A stretch of 64,000 nt of DNA from an uncultured Lactococcus sp. (GCF_934191625.1 NZ_CAKPUG010000006.1:1-64000), one strand, 5' to 3'; shown: positions 1 through 8,975, counted from the stretch's first letter. Made by a program: numbers and translations. Notes: generated by a model from the letters alone, not told the origin.

Positions 1-3
1 GTT

Positions 4-75
4 GCGAACGTAGTTCAGGGGTAGAACACAACCTTGCCATGGTTGGGGTCGCGAGTTCGAATCTCGTCGTTCGCT
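4..75 (+). tRNA. tRNA-Gly (GCC)
   Basis: Complete cloverleaf: the acceptor arm pairs GCGAACG (4-10) with CGTTCGC (68-74), followed by discriminator T75. The anticodon loop TTGCCAT gives anticodon GCC, and the T-arm carries GTTCGAAT. The 3' CCA is not encoded. It is probably the tail of a longer tRNA operon extending to the left, because tRNA-Leu follows after 38 bases and a terminator comes only after that. Confidence 0.96.
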
Positions 76-113
76 TTGTTAGTTCTCCCGTTGTGGGGGA
101 TTTTCCATATTTT

Positions 114-199
114 GCCGGGGTGGCGGAACTGGCAGACGCACAGGACTTAAAATCCTGCGAAGGGTAACCTTCGTACCGGTTCGAAACCGGTCCTCGGCA
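114..199 (+). tRNA. tRNA-Leu (TAA)
   Basis: Class II tRNA with a long variable arm. The acceptor GCCGGGG (114-120) pairs with CCTCGGC (192-198) through one G-T wobble, with discriminator A199. The anticodon loop CTTAAAA gives TAA. CCA is not encoded. It is the last gene of the tRNA operon, eight bases before a strong terminator. Confidence 0.96.
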
Positions 200-206
200 T
201 CAGTAA

Positions 207-237
207 AACCAAGAGTGTTAGCACTCTTGGTTTTTTT
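207..237 (+). terminator. Intrinsic terminator of the tRNA operon
   Basis: An 11-bp perfect stem, AACCAAGAGTG (207-217) with CACTCTTGGTT (222-232), a four-base loop and seven T residues. It ends the Gly-Leu tRNA transcript. Confidence 0.93.
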
Positions 238-558
238 ATATTGTTTTTTAATAGTTATGTGTGAAGATTAGTCGTTTTGTTAAATATCAGAGAATTGTTA
301 TTTATTACTCTAAGATGAAAAGATATGTGCTAATATTCTAGTTTTTTTGATAAAATGTCAATTTATATTCTGGAACTTAAAAAATGACCATAATTTCGAT
401 TATGTTTTAGAAATTTAAAAAATAAAAATAATTTGATAATTATATTTATTTGAAGCTATGGTATTCTACTATATAGGAGTAGATCACATTTTAGAAGGAG
501 GAGAACAAAATAAATTACGATAAGTTGGAAATTATTCTAGAGGGGAGAAAAAGATAGA
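238..558 (+). promoter_or_regulatory. AT-rich region upstream of comX
   Basis: A gene-free stretch with very high A+T content. No ORF of note is seen on either strand. It should hold the comX promoter, but I cannot assign -35/-10 boxes with confidence. Near the gene there are two Shine-Dalgarno-like sites: AAGGAGG at 495-501, which faces an ATA codon at 510-512, and GAGGGGAG just before the comX ATG. The ATA codon opens 15 codons that end with TAG at 555-557, one base before comX. Confidence 0.5.
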
Positions 559-1047
559 ATGATGGAGCATAATTTAGATACAGAACAACTGGAAGAAATA
601 TTTCATTCTGTCCAACATATTGTGTGGAGAAATAGTCGTTTAATTTCTATAAATTTTTGGACTATTGATGACTATCAGCAGGAAGGACGTTTAGTATTAT
701 ATGATTTACTAAAGGATGGTGTGACGCAAAGAAAACTATTTTGCCATTTTAAGGTGCGTTATAAGCAGAGGCTAATTGATATTAAAAGAAGGGAGCGGGC
801 TTTTAAAAGGGGTTTTGATTGTGGGACTGGTTTAGACGTGTATGAGTATTCAGATGCTTTAAAAGGGAAGGGGGATTGTCCGGAACATACTCTGATTTCG
901 GGTAGTTTGCTTGAAGAAGTTTTTGAAAACCTAAATTTACGTTACCGAGAGCTTCTTAAAAGCTATCTTGCGGGAGATGAATTGCACCGAATGGAAAAAT
1001 ATCGTTTGAAAGAAAAAATAAAGAAAATATTATATGATGAACAGTGA
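559..1047 (+). CDS. comX: Competence sigma factor ComX
   Basis: 162 residues, the usual size of lactococcal ComX (SigX), the alternative sigma factor that directs RNA polymerase to late competence genes. Visible similarity is limited but fits: a region-2-like segment around residues 33-50 (FWTIDDYQQEG), a basic stretch at about 64-84 (RYKQRLIDIKRRERAFKRG), and a region-4-like C-terminus rich in Arg, Lys and Leu (RYRELLKSYL). The start is the first of two adjacent ATGs after GAGGGGAG; the second ATG is possible. It lies alone between a tRNA operon and pgk. What controls it is not visible, except for the odd upstream Shine-Dalgarno site. A degenerate homologue or another small sigma-like protein cannot be excluded from sequence alone. 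Confidence 0.85.
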   Translation: MMEHNLDTEQLEEIFHSVQHIVWRNSRLISINFWTIDDYQQEGRLVLYDLLKDGVTQRKLFCHFKVRYKQRLIDIKRRERAFKRGFDCGTGLDVYEYSDALKGKGDCPEHTLISGSLLEEVFENLNLRYRELLKSYLAGDELHRMEKYRLKEKIKKILYDEQ

Positions 1048-1085
1048 GTTTATTGATAATGCTTGGAGAGAAAGTTTTGCCTAAA

Positions 1086-1097
1086 TTGTGATATAAT
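1086..1097 (+). promoter_or_regulatory. pgk promoter, extended -10
   Basis: TATAAT at 1092-1097 is preceded by TGA (extended -10). No good -35 stands 17 bases upstream. It lies 43 bases before the pgk start, which has AGGAG in its leader. Confidence 0.6.
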
Positions 1098-1139
1098 TAC
1101 TTTATTACTAAATAAAAATTTATAGGAGATTTCCAGAAA

Positions 1140-2336
1140 ATGGCAAAATTGACTGTTAAAGATGTAGATCTTAAAGGTAAAAAAGTTTTAATTCGTGTGG
1201 ACTTCAATGTCCCACTTAAAGATGGTGTAATTACTAATGATAACCGTATCACAGCAGCTCTTCCAACTATCAAGTACGTACTTGAACAAGGCGGACGTGC
1301 AATTCTCTTTTCACACCTTGGTCGTGTTAAAGAAGAAGCAGATAAAGCTGGTAAATCTCTTGCTCCAGTAGCAGCTGCTTTGGGTGAAAAATTAGGCAAA
1401 GAAGTAGTCTTCCCAGGAACTACTCGTGGTGCTGAATTGGAAGCTGCTATTGCTGAATTAAAAGATGGCGATATCTTGCTTGTTGAAAACACTCGTTTTG
1501 AAGATGTTGATGGTAAAAAAGAATCTAAAAATGATCCTGAGCTTGGCAAATACTGGGCTTCACTTGGAGATGGTATCTTCGTAAACGATGCCTTTGGTAC
1601 AGCCCACCGTGCACACGCTTCAAATGTAGGTATTTCTGCTAATGTGGATAAAGCAGTTGCGGGCTTCTTGCTTGAAAACGAAATTGCTTATATTCAAGAA
1701 GCTGTTGAAAACCCAGTTCGTCCATTCGTAGCGATCCTTGGTGGTTCAAAAGTTTCAGATAAAATCGGTGTTATTGAAAACTTGCTTGGTAAAGCAGACA
1801 AAGTTATCATCGGTGGTGGTATGGCGTATACATTCTTCAAAGCACAAGGTATCGAAATTGGTGATTCATTGGTTGAAGAAGACAAACTTGACTTGGCAAA
1901 AGAATTGCTTGAAAAAGCAGATGGTAAACTTATCTTGCCAGTAGACTCAAAAGAAGCTAATGCATTTGCTGGTTATACTGAAGTTAAAGATACAGAAGGT
2001 GAAGCAGTCGATGCTGGTTTCCTTGGTCTTGATGCAGGTCCTAAATCAGTTGAACGTTTTGCTAAAGAACTTGAAGGCGCTAAAACAGTTGTTTGGAACG
2101 GTCCTATGGGTGTGTTTGAAAACCCTGATTTCCAAGCAGGTACTATTGGTGTAATGGATGCTATCATTGCTCAACCAGGTGTGAAATCAATCATTGGTGG
2201 TGGTGACTCAGCAGCAGCAGCAATCAACCTTGGTCGTGCGGATAAATTCTCATGGATTTCTACAGGTGGCGGTGCTTCTATGGAACTTCTTGAAGGTAAA
2301 GTTCTGCCAGGACTTGACGCTCTTACAGAAAAATAA
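1140..2336 (+). CDS. pgk: Phosphoglycerate kinase
   Basis: 398 residues, the full family length. It catalyses transfer of phosphate from 1,3-bisphosphoglycerate to ADP in cytosolic glycolysis. Family signatures are visible: RVDFNVPL near residue 20, the substrate-binding segment [10 protein letters not shown] around 118-127, [14 protein letters not shown] around 149-162, GGGMAYTF in the hinge and nucleotide region, and the C-terminal GGGDSAAA phosphate loop. The start follows AGGAG with normal spacing. Third-position choice is strongly biased to the T/A and C forms typical of highly expressed lactococcal genes. It is monocistronic, with its own extended -10 promoter and a terminator directly after the stop. 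The 150-codon antisense frame inside it is a shadow. Confidence 0.99.
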   Translation: MAKLTVKDVDLKGKKVLIRVDFNVPLKDGVITNDNRITAALPTIKYVLEQGGRAILFSHLGRVKEEADKAGKSLAPVAAALGEKLGKEVVFPGTTRGAELEAAIAELKDGDILLVENTRFEDVDGKKESKNDPELGKYWASLGDGIFVNDAFGTAHRAHASNVGISANVDKAVAGFLLENEIAYIQEAVENPVRPFVAILGGSKVSDKIGVIENLLGKADKVIIGGGMAYTFFKAQGIEIGDSLVEEDKLDLAKELLEKADGKLILPVDSKEANAFAGYTEVKDTEGEAVDAGFLGLDAGPKSVERFAKELEGAKTVVWNGPMGVFENPDFQAGTIGVMDAIIAQPGVKSIIGGGDSAAAAINLGRADKFSWISTGGGASMELLEGKVLPGLDALTEK

Positions 2337-2342
2337 TGCAAT

Positions 2343-2369
2343 AAAAAACAGACCCTGGTCTGTTTTTTT
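2343..2369 (+). terminator. pgk terminator
   Basis: Stem CAGACC (2349-2354) with GGTCTG (2357-2362), flanked by an A run on the left and seven T on the right. The T tract runs straight into the promoter of the next gene. Confidence 0.9.
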
Positions 2370-2384
2370 GATACAATAATATTA
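2369..2384 (+). promoter_or_regulatory. Extended -10 placed for a leaderless transcript
   Basis: TGATACAAT (2369-2377) ends six bases before the ATG at 2384, so the expected transcription start is at the A of the start codon. No Shine-Dalgarno sequence is present. Three other genes in this window have the same arrangement. Confidence 0.5.
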
Positions 2385-3553
2385 TGAAGAAAATCACAGT
2401 AAAAAAGCAAGCCGCACTTAAGCTTCGCCGCGCCTTCCCTTTAATTGTTGCCGAAGATTTAAAGTCTACTCCACAGGAAGATGGATTTATTGACTTTGTT
2501 GATGAAAAAGAAAACTTTTTAGGAAGAGGCTATTTATCTAAGCAAAATAAAGGTGCTGGGTGGCTTTTAAGTCAAATCCCAGAGGTTGTAAATCAGAAGT
2601 TCTATGAAGCTAAGTTTTCAGAAGCTAAGAGCGCTCGTCTTTCTTTTTTCCAAGATAACTTGACAACAGCATTCCGGATTTTTAATGGTGAAGGGGACGG
2701 ATTAGGCGGAGTAACTGTAGATTATTATGCTGATTATGCCGTTTTTAGCTGGTACAATGCTTTTATCTATACGCAAAGTACAGATATCATAGCCGCTTTT
2801 CGCTCTGTTTATCCTGAAATCAAAGGTATTTATGAAAAAATACGTTTTGAGGGACCAACTTTTGAAACGCGTCATGTATGGGGAGAAACTGCTTCGGAGC
2901 CATTGGTCGTGATGGAGAATGGTGTGACCTATGCAACCTATATGAATGAAGGGCTAATGACGGGAATTTTCTTAGATCAGAAAGAAGTCCGTGGTGCTTT
3001 AGCAGGTGGTTTAGTCGCCGGAAAGACCCTTCTGAATATGTTTAGTTATACAGGTGCTTTTTCAGTTGCCGCCGCATTTGGAGGAGCAAGCCAAACGACT
3101 TCAGTAGATTTGGCCAAACGCTCTTTGGATAAAACACGAGAACAGTTTACGATGAATGGCATAGATCCAGAGAGTCAACGTATCTACGTTATGGATGTGT
3201 TTGGCTATTTTAATTATGCCAAGAAAAAAGAATTGACTTACGATGTTATTGTTTTAGATCCGCCAAGCTTTGCCCGTAATAAGAAGAAAACTTTTTCGGT
3301 GGCAAAAAATTATGGGGAACTCGTTCAAGAATCAGTTGATATTTTAAATAAAGAAGGGCTTTTGATTGCTTCTACCAATGCGGCAAATGTCAGCCGGGAA
3401 AAATTCCGAAAAATGGTAGTGCAAGCTTTGAAAGAGAAAAACGTTAGTTATGACGTTTTTCAAGAAGAACAATTGCCTGCAGACTTTAAGGTAGCACAAT
3501 CCTTTCCAGAAGGTGACTATCTTAAAGTGTTATTTGTTCAAATACAAAAATAG
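2384..3553 (+). CDS. RlmI-like SAM-dependent rRNA methyltransferase
   Basis: 389 residues with the layout of the RlmI/YwbD family: an N-terminal PUA-like RNA-binding domain (about 1-75, ending FLGRGYLSKQNKG), a linking domain, and a class I methyltransferase fold with the SAM loop NMFSYTGAFSVAAAFGGA at about 213-230 and motif IV DPPSFARNKK near 297-306. Known members methylate 23S rRNA cytosines. Here the segment expected to carry the catalytic cysteine reads ASTNAANVS with no Cys, so m5C chemistry on the RlmI model is doubtful and the modified position is unknown. It appears to be transcribed alone from a promoter abutting the ATG, and a shared bidirectional terminator follows. Confidence 0.85.
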   Translation: MKKITVKKQAALKLRRAFPLIVAEDLKSTPQEDGFIDFVDEKENFLGRGYLSKQNKGAGWLLSQIPEVVNQKFYEAKFSEAKSARLSFFQDNLTTAFRIFNGEGDGLGGVTVDYYADYAVFSWYNAFIYTQSTDIIAAFRSVYPEIKGIYEKIRFEGPTFETRHVWGETASEPLVVMENGVTYATYMNEGLMTGIFLDQKEVRGALAGGLVAGKTLLNMFSYTGAFSVAAAFGGASQTTSVDLAKRSLDKTREQFTMNGIDPESQRIYVMDVFGYFNYAKKKELTYDVIVLDPPSFARNKKKTFSVAKNYGELVQESVDILNKEGLLIASTNAANVSREKFRKMVVQALKEKNVSYDVFQEEQLPADFKVAQSFPEGDYLKVLFVQIQK

Positions 3554-3556
3554 AAG

Positions 3557-3593
3557 TAAAAAACTACTGGATAATATTAACCAGTAGTTTTTA
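3557..3593. terminator. Bidirectional terminator
   Basis: A stem of about 12 bp, AAAACTACTGG with CCAGTAGTTTT, around a ten-base loop, with A on one side and T on the other. It can end both the methyltransferase transcript and the convergent YdcF-family gene. Confidence 0.88.
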
Positions 3594-3598
3594 TATAA

Positions 3599-4673
3599 TT
3601 AGATAGGTAAGAAGCTTGCCGTAATTAAAAGAAAAATTAAGGTGATAAGTCCTATTACCCAAAATTTATTATGGGAAAGTAGGGCAACATATTCACGAAT
3701 GAGGGCAGTAGGTAGGAAGTAGAATGCTGTTGGAGCACCAACTCCTTCTGCTTTGAGGTGCACCCGACGTGCATATAAACGTGCGCGAAGGACATGATAG
3801 TTATTGGTAGAAAAGATAATCACAGGCTCCTGCTTTCCTTGATGAGAAGAAGATGCCCAGTCTACTTCGATGAGGCGCTTAGAAAAGAGCATATTCTCAT
3901 AGGTGGTTGTAGATTGATCTTCCATAATTATCTTCTCTTCTGGAATGTTTTGGGAAAGGAGATACTTTTTCATCGCAAAGGCTTCCGAGACTGGTTCATC
4001 ATGTCCTTGTCCCCCACTAAGTATAAACTTAGAAGCTGGGTTTTTATTAAAATATTCAATAGCTTTATCTAGACGACTTTTTAAAAGAGGAGGCACTTCC
4101 TCACTTGTAATTCCTGATCCTAATACGATGATATAGTTAACTTGTTTTTTAACAGGAAACATTTGATACATCCAAGAATAGAACAGGTAAGCAATAAAGA
4201 TAAAAGTGAAAATCAAATCTAAAAGTAGGATAAATATTAAGATAAAGCTGATAAATAAAGGTATACGAATTAAACCACTTATTAAAAAGAAAAAAAAGAG
4301 GAAAGCTGATAAATAAATTAACTCCTAACCCAGCAGATAGTTTTGCTGTTACACTTTTCCCCTCCTTAGTCCGCATGGTTTTAGAATTTAGAATAAGATA
4401 AATACAGATAGCAAAAAAGATGAGAGGTATCAAGAGATAGAAAAGGCCTAGTGCGATGAGAGTGCCGTGCGGAGTACTTTTATCAAGAGCTATAAGACCT
4501 AAAAGTAAAAGCGTGAAGCAAGAGAGTAGCAGACCGGAAGATAGGAGTAATCCACCAAATATACTCCTATCTCTAAACTTTATGAGTAGATAGCCCAGGG
4601 CAGACATTACCAAAAAGAACAGTAAATAAGACATGAAAACCTCCAATAATCTAGTTAAGTATAACATGTTCAT
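3599..4673 (-). pseudogene. YdcF/SanA-family (DUF218) membrane protein, frameshifted
   Basis: Two overlapping reading frames together encode one protein of about 355 residues. The upstream frame (start 4673) gives 4-5 hydrophobic segments (MSYLLFFLVMSALGY, LLLSSGLLLSCFTLLLLG). The downstream frame gives a further TM segment and the DUF218 domain: YIIVLGSG, LSGGQGHDE, the EDQSTTTYENM motif, STNNYHVLRARLYARR, then a last TM segment. The frames fit together if one base is removed from the A8 run at 4290-4297 (T8 on the coding strand), which restores continuous TM sequence. So the gene carries a +1 insertion in a homopolymer: a real frameshift, a slippage site, or a sequencing error. The family is linked to envelope processes. 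Both halves otherwise look undecayed. Confidence 0.8.
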
Positions 4674-4774
4674 TGCTATTTAAACCAGCATTTTGTATCC
4701 TATGAAATAAATTATAAATCTATACTTTTCGATAATTGCAAGGGATGGAATTATTTTTTCTAATTTATTTCTCA

Positions 4775-4783
4775 TGATATAAT
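4775..4783 (+). promoter_or_regulatory. Promoter of the ABC exporter pair, extended -10
   Basis: TGATATAAT (4775-4783) is an extended -10. The region ahead is AT-rich without a clear -35. The start codon at 4822 follows after a short leader. Confidence 0.6.
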
Positions 4784-4821
4784 AGTGTTAATTATTAATG
4801 AATCAAGAAGGCAGGTACTTT

Positions 4822-5733
4822 ATGGCAATTATAGAACTGAGAAATGTTACAAAGAAATTTGGGAGAGATTTTAAAGCACTGGATGATGTGTCTTTAAAAG
4901 TTGAAAAAGGGGAAGTCTTCGGCTTTATCGGCCCGAACGGTGCGGGTAAATCTACAGCTATTAGGGTGCTGCTTGGGATTATTAAGGGAACAGAGGGACA
5001 AGCTAAGATTTTTGAGCAAGATGCTTGGGAGGAAAATGTTCAGATTCATGAGAGGCTTGCTTATGTTCCAGGAGATGTTAATCTCTGGCCTAACTTAACA
5101 GGTGGAGAAGTGATTGATTTGTTCTTACGTATGCGTAAAAAGAAGTATAATCCACAATTTAAAGATCAGTTGATTCGTGATTTCAACTTAGATCCTAGTA
5201 AGAAATGCCGGACCTACTCCAAGGGAAATCGTCAGAAAGTTGCACTTATTGCTGCCTTTGCATCAGAAGCTGAGCTTTTTATCTTTGATGAACCTACGTC
5301 AGGTCTGGATCCGTTGATGGAGGCTACTTTTCATAAGTACGTCCTTTCCGAAAAAGCAACTGGAAAAACGGTCTTTTTATCAAGTCATATTCTATCGGAA
5401 GTAGAAAAGCTTTGTGATCGCATAGCCATTATTCGTCAGGGAAAGATTGTCGAAACGGGAACACTTGAGGAGTTACGTCATTTGACTACTTCCACCATTA
5501 AAGTAGAAACAGCTCACTCGCTTCAGGAGCTTGAAAATCAAGAGGGTGTACTTAAACTAACTCTTGATTCAACAACATATAAAAAAGCTAGTTTCCAGTT
5601 GGAACCGATGTATATGGGCGATGTGATGAATTTTTTAGCAACACATCATATTTTGAAGCTCGAATCACAACCGGCTACGTTAGAGGATCTCTTTATGGAT
5701 TATTATGAAAATAAGGAGGCAGAATCATTATGA
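4822..5733 (+). CDS. ABC transporter ATP-binding protein, antibiotic-exporter type
   Basis: 303 residues from ATG 4822. This start is preferred over the in-frame ATG at 4798 because AAGGCAGG lies at proper distance before it. A single ABC domain occupies the first 220 residues: Walker A GPNGAGKST, signature SKGNRQK (a variant of LSGGQ), Walker B LFIFDEPTSGLD and the switch histidine in LSSHILSE. A C-terminal extension of about 80 residues follows, as in drug-exporter ATPases. The stop overlaps the permease start by four bases, so the pair is translationally coupled. Together they resemble ATPase/permease pairs annotated as polyketide-antibiotic exporters (TnrB type); the actual substrate is unknown. 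Confidence 0.9.
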   Translation: MAIIELRNVTKKFGRDFKALDDVSLKVEKGEVFGFIGPNGAGKSTAIRVLLGIIKGTEGQAKIFEQDAWEENVQIHERLAYVPGDVNLWPNLTGGEVIDLFLRMRKKKYNPQFKDQLIRDFNLDPSKKCRTYSKGNRQKVALIAAFASEAELFIFDEPTSGLDPLMEATFHKYVLSEKATGKTVFLSSHILSEVEKLCDRIAIIRQGKIVETGTLEELRHLTTSTIKVETAHSLQELENQEGVLKLTLDSTTYKKASFQLEPMYMGDVMNFLATHHILKLESQPATLEDLFMDYYENKEAESL

Positions 5734-7331
5734 AATTACAGAATTTCTGGTCGTATTTGCGTTTTGTTTTACGCCGTGAGCGTGTCATTATGCCCATTTG
5801 GTTGTTGTCCATTGTAGCTTTCACAGTATTTTTAGCACCTGCTATGAATGAAATTTACGGAAGCCCCGCAGAATTACAAGCCTATCTACAAACCATGCAA
5901 AACCCAGCGATGATTGCAATGATGGGGCCCGTATATGGTGTAGATAACTATACCTTTGGTGTGATGTATGTGAACAATATGTTGGTATGGATGGCTATGC
6001 TGGTTGCGATTATGAATATTTTCTTTGTTAATCGTTATACGCGTCTAGATGAAGAGAAAGACCGCTTTGAAATGTTGCGGGCCTTACCCATGGGCCGAAT
6101 GACAAATATAGCAGTTATCTTTTTTCTGAGTTTCCTTTTTAATCTCTTTATTGCAGCTGGAATTGGCTTTGGGTTAGCTGGCGTAGGGGTTGCTGATATG
6201 GGACTTCAAGGGTCTCTTGTTTTAGGTGTAACACTAGGTACAGTAGGTTTGGTTTATGCAACGATTACGGGAATTTTAGCACAGATTGCTTCAACTAGTC
6301 GTGGAGTTCTAGGAGCTGCTATGATAGTTATGCTTGCGGATTTTATGATCCGAGCTGTAGGAGATTTGTCATCGGAAAATTTGTCTCGGATGGTTCCACT
6401 TGGTTTAGCCTTACGTACACAAGCCTTTGTTGGTAATTATTGGTGGCCTATTCTGATAATGTTAGTGATGACTTTGGTCTTTGCAATACTGGCTCTCTTT
6501 CTCTTAGCACGACGTGATTTAGGCGCGGGACTTGTAAAACAACGCGCTGGACGGACAACAGCCTCTAAGTATCTTATTTCTTATCAAGCTTTTGCGGCAA
6601 AATTAATGCGGACAACTTATGTAGTTTGGGGGTTATCTGTGTTTGTCTTAGCGGCTTCTTTCGGTTCTATTTTTGGAGATTTAGAACATTTCATTGCTTC
6701 TAACCCTATGCTGAAAGAGGTTTTAATGCGCCAAGGTTTGACAGGGTCATTAACAGAGCAGTTTATGCCCTTTCTCATGACTATTATCTTGATTATAGCG
6801 ACTATTCCAGTCATTCAGGGAGTTAATCGCTTGCAGAGTGAGGAGAAGAACGGTTATCTTGAACAGATGATGGCACTACCTCTAAGCCGTAGCAAGCTTA
6901 TGAGTGCATTTCTGCTCAACGCTTGGCTCTATAGTTTTGTGATTTTGCTTCTAAATGCCTTGGGATTTTATGTCGCATCCAGTCAGGTCATGGCAGATCC
7001 GATAGCATTAAGTACCTTTTTGCAAGCTAGTTTGATTTACCTGCCGGTACTTTGGATTTTTATGGGCCTGTCGATATTTTTAATAGGATGTTTCCCCCGC
7101 GCTTTATTAGTAAGTTGGTTATACTTGTTTTATGCATTCTTTGCTTCTTATTTTGGCCAGATTATAGGCTTGTCTGACTGGTTGAGCGACTTATCCCCTT
7201 TTGGACACGTTCCTGCTTTACCACTCGAGTCTATTGACTGGAGCAGTAGTTTTGGAATGCTGGGTATTTCTCTTATACTTATAATTCTTGGATTTATAGG
7301 CTACCAACGTAGAGATGGGCTCAGTGCCTGA
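5730..7331 (+). CDS. ABC transporter permease, polyketide-exporter-like
   Basis: 533 residues with about 12 hydrophobic segments arranged as two similar halves. Each half begins with a soluble stretch containing a charged ELMRALPMG-like or EQMMALPLS motif before a TM cluster (residues about 112-122 and 383-393). Such internally duplicated ABC-2 permeases belong to the group annotated as exporters of polyketide antibiotics. It works with the ATPase encoded directly upstream, with a four-base ATGA overlap. No regulator gene lies beside the pair. A terminator follows nine bases after the stop. The role in self-protection or drug efflux is inference. Confidence 0.85.
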   Translation: MKLQNFWSYLRFVLRRERVIMPIWLLSIVAFTVFLAPAMNEIYGSPAELQAYLQTMQNPAMIAMMGPVYGVDNYTFGVMYVNNMLVWMAMLVAIMNIFFVNRYTRLDEEKDRFEMLRALPMGRMTNIAVIFFLSFLFNLFIAAGIGFGLAGVGVADMGLQGSLVLGVTLGTVGLVYATITGILAQIASTSRGVLGAAMIVMLADFMIRAVGDLSSENLSRMVPLGLALRTQAFVGNYWWPILIMLVMTLVFAILALFLLARRDLGAGLVKQRAGRTTASKYLISYQAFAAKLMRTTYVVWGLSVFVLAASFGSIFGDLEHFIASNPMLKEVLMRQGLTGSLTEQFMPFLMTIILIIATIPVIQGVNRLQSEEKNGYLEQMMALPLSRSKLMSAFLLNAWLYSFVILLLNALGFYVASSQVMADPIALSTFLQASLIYLPVLWIFMGLSIFLIGCFPRALLVSWLYLFYAFFASYFGQIIGLSDWLSDLSPFGHVPALPLESIDWSSSFGMLGISLILIILGFIGYQRRDGLSA

Positions 7332-7337
7332 TTATTT

Positions 7338-7372
7338 AAAAAAGTCGCAGATGATTAAACTGCGACTTTTTA
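7338..7372 (+). terminator. Terminator of the ABC exporter operon
   Basis: An 11-bp stem, AAAAGTCGCAG (7340-7350) with CTGCGACTTTT (7360-7370), around a nine-base loop. Confidence 0.92.
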
Positions 7373-7404
7373 AGTAATAATGTGGAGACAAATATTAAAT
7401 TGTG

Positions 7405-7440
7405 AAGTAAAAAGCACTGATTAATCAGTGCTTTTTACTT
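7405..7440. terminator. Long palindromic terminator at the tRNA-Leu 3' end
   Basis: A perfect 16-bp inverted repeat with a four-base centre (TTAA), flanked by A and T runs on each side. It directly adjoins the 3' end of the minus-strand tRNA-Leu and probably terminates it; by symmetry it can act from both directions. Confidence 0.88.
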
Positions 7441-7442
7441 AA

Positions 7443-7528
7443 TGCGGAAGGCGGGACTTGAACCCGCACAGCCAAGATAGGCCACAGGATCCTTAATCCT
7501 GCGCGTCTGCCAATTCCGCCACTTCCGC
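7443..7528 (-). tRNA. tRNA-Leu (AAG)
   Basis: Read on the minus strand: acceptor GCGGAAG pairs with CTTCCGC, discriminator A, long class II variable arm, and GGTTCAAGTC in the T-arm. The anticodon loop TTAAGGA gives AAG, which after A34 deamination could read CUN codons. It is a single gene with its own terminator. Confidence 0.95.
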
Positions 7529-7611
7529 GAATTGGTACTTTAATATAATACCATTTCGAGAAGTAGAATGCAAGAATGAACTTGATTTTTAGATGTTTTT
7601 GTAAAGAATGT

Positions 7612-8880
7612 TCAGTATTTCATATAAGAAGCCATTTCTGCCGCATGGGAGCCTGCTACATGTCCTGTCACAAAAGCACAAGTGATGTTGTAGCCACCAG
7701 TGTAACCATTGATATCAAGCAATTCTCCTGTCATATATAGGCCAGGTGTTAATTTACTTTCCATTGTTTTTGGATTAATTTCTTTAAGCTGAACTCCACC
7801 ACCTGTGACAAAAGATTTTTCAATAGGAAAAGTTTTATCGATTTGGATTGGAAATGCTTTAAGGATATGAGAAAATTTTTCTAATTGTTTTTCGGACACT
7901 TGCTTTGCAGGCATATCAGGATCGATTTGAACTTTATCCAGTAAGAAAAGTAAATAGCGTTCCTGAGTGAGCGCTGCAAAAGCATTTTTAATAGCCTTCC
8001 CATTGTCACGCGCAGTATTTTTCAAGTCGTTTAAGAGTTGAGCTGCTGATATTTCGGGAAAGCTGTCAAGTTGTACAGTTACACTTTGTTCACCTTTAGC
8101 CAGTTCTTGGTTGATAAAGCTTGAACAGCGAAGTGCTGCCGGCCCACTGATACCAAAATGTGTAAAGAGCATGTCCATTTGGTGCTCAATTATGACCTTC
8201 CCCTTAGAATTAAGCACGCTTAATCGGATATCTCGAAGAGAGATACCTTGTAAAATTTTCTCACTGATAAATGTTTCAGAAGAAACGAGTGGGGACTCTG
8301 TCGGATAAAGGGGAGTAATTGTATGTCCCGCACTTCGAGTTAATTTATATCCGTCGCCAGTGGATCCTGTCGAAGGATAGGCGCGTCCACCAGTAGATAA
8401 GACGACACAGGAAGCCATGAAGCTATCTGTCTCTGTTTCAAGACCAGCAATAGTTCCGTGCTCTATATTAAGTTCAGTTACAGCAGAGTTTGGGAAATAA
8501 TCTATATGAAGTTCTTCTATTTTATTGAAGAGGCCTTCAACAATGGTTCGCGATTTATCTGTTACAGGGAACATTCGGCCATGGTCTTCCTCTTTGAGCG
8601 GAATACCATTATTTTCAAAGAAATCAATAATATCTAGGTTCGAAAATTGAGCAAAAGCACTGTGTAAGAAACGACCATTTCCAGGAACATGCGTAATGAT
8701 GTCTTCCACAGAATGACTATTGGTAACGTTACAGCGTCCGCCTCCAGTCATCAATAGTTTTTTCCCTACCTTTTTGTTCTTATCAATTAAAGCTGTATGG
8801 GCTCCATTTTCAGCAGCAGCGATAGCAGCCATCATGCCTGACGGTCCAGCTCCAACAACGATTACATCATATTTTTTCAT
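7612..8880 (-). CDS. HI0933/BaiN-family FAD-dependent flavoprotein
   Basis: 422 residues, typical for the HI0933 (YhiN/BaiN) family of FAD-binding oxidoreductases. The N-terminal Rossmann loop GAGPSGMMAA (residues 11-20), the family hallmark TGGGRCNVTN around 45-54, and the C-terminal FAD motif ending GELLDINGYTGGYN are all intact. A homologue in gut clostridia reduces bile-acid intermediates; the substrate in lactic acid bacteria is not known. It stands alone on the minus strand between tRNA-Leu and the importer operon. No clear terminator is visible after its stop. Confidence 0.9.
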   Translation of the reverse strand: MKKYDVIVVGAGPSGMMAAIAAAENGAHTALIDKNKKVGKKLLMTGGGRCNVTNSHSVEDIITHVPGNGRFLHSAFAQFSNLDIIDFFENNGIPLKEEDHGRMFPVTDKSRTIVEGLFNKIEELHIDYFPNSAVTELNIEHGTIAGLETETDSFMASCVVLSTGGRAYPSTGSTGDGYKLTRSAGHTITPLYPTESPLVSSETFISEKILQGISLRDIRLSVLNSKGKVIIEHQMDMLFTHFGISGPAALRCSSFINQELAKGEQSVTVQLDSFPEISAAQLLNDLKNTARDNGKAIKNAFAALTQERYLLFLLDKVQIDPDMPAKQVSEKQLEKFSHILKAFPIQIDKTFPIEKSFVTGGGVQLKEINPKTMESKLTPGLYMTGELLDINGYTGGYNITCAFVTGHVAGSHAAEMASYMKY

Positions 8881-8937
8881 AACTTCATTATAGCATAGTT
8901 TTAGATGCTATTTTCTTGAGCTCGCTTACCAAAAATA

Positions 8938-8967
8938 TAAAAGAACTCCTATGTAAGAGTTCTTAAA
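8938..8967 (-). terminator. Terminator of the importer operon
   Basis: Stem AAGAACTC with GAGTTCTT just downstream (minus strand) of the permease/binding-protein gene. The T-rich tail on that strand is interrupted by A residues. Confidence 0.7.
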
Positions 8968-8975
8968 TATAGTTT

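Noticed and set aside
1097..1549. 150-codon minus-strand ORF over pgk
   Set aside because: It is antisense to a highly biased glycolytic gene, has no ribosome site and low-complexity composition; it is a shadow frame.
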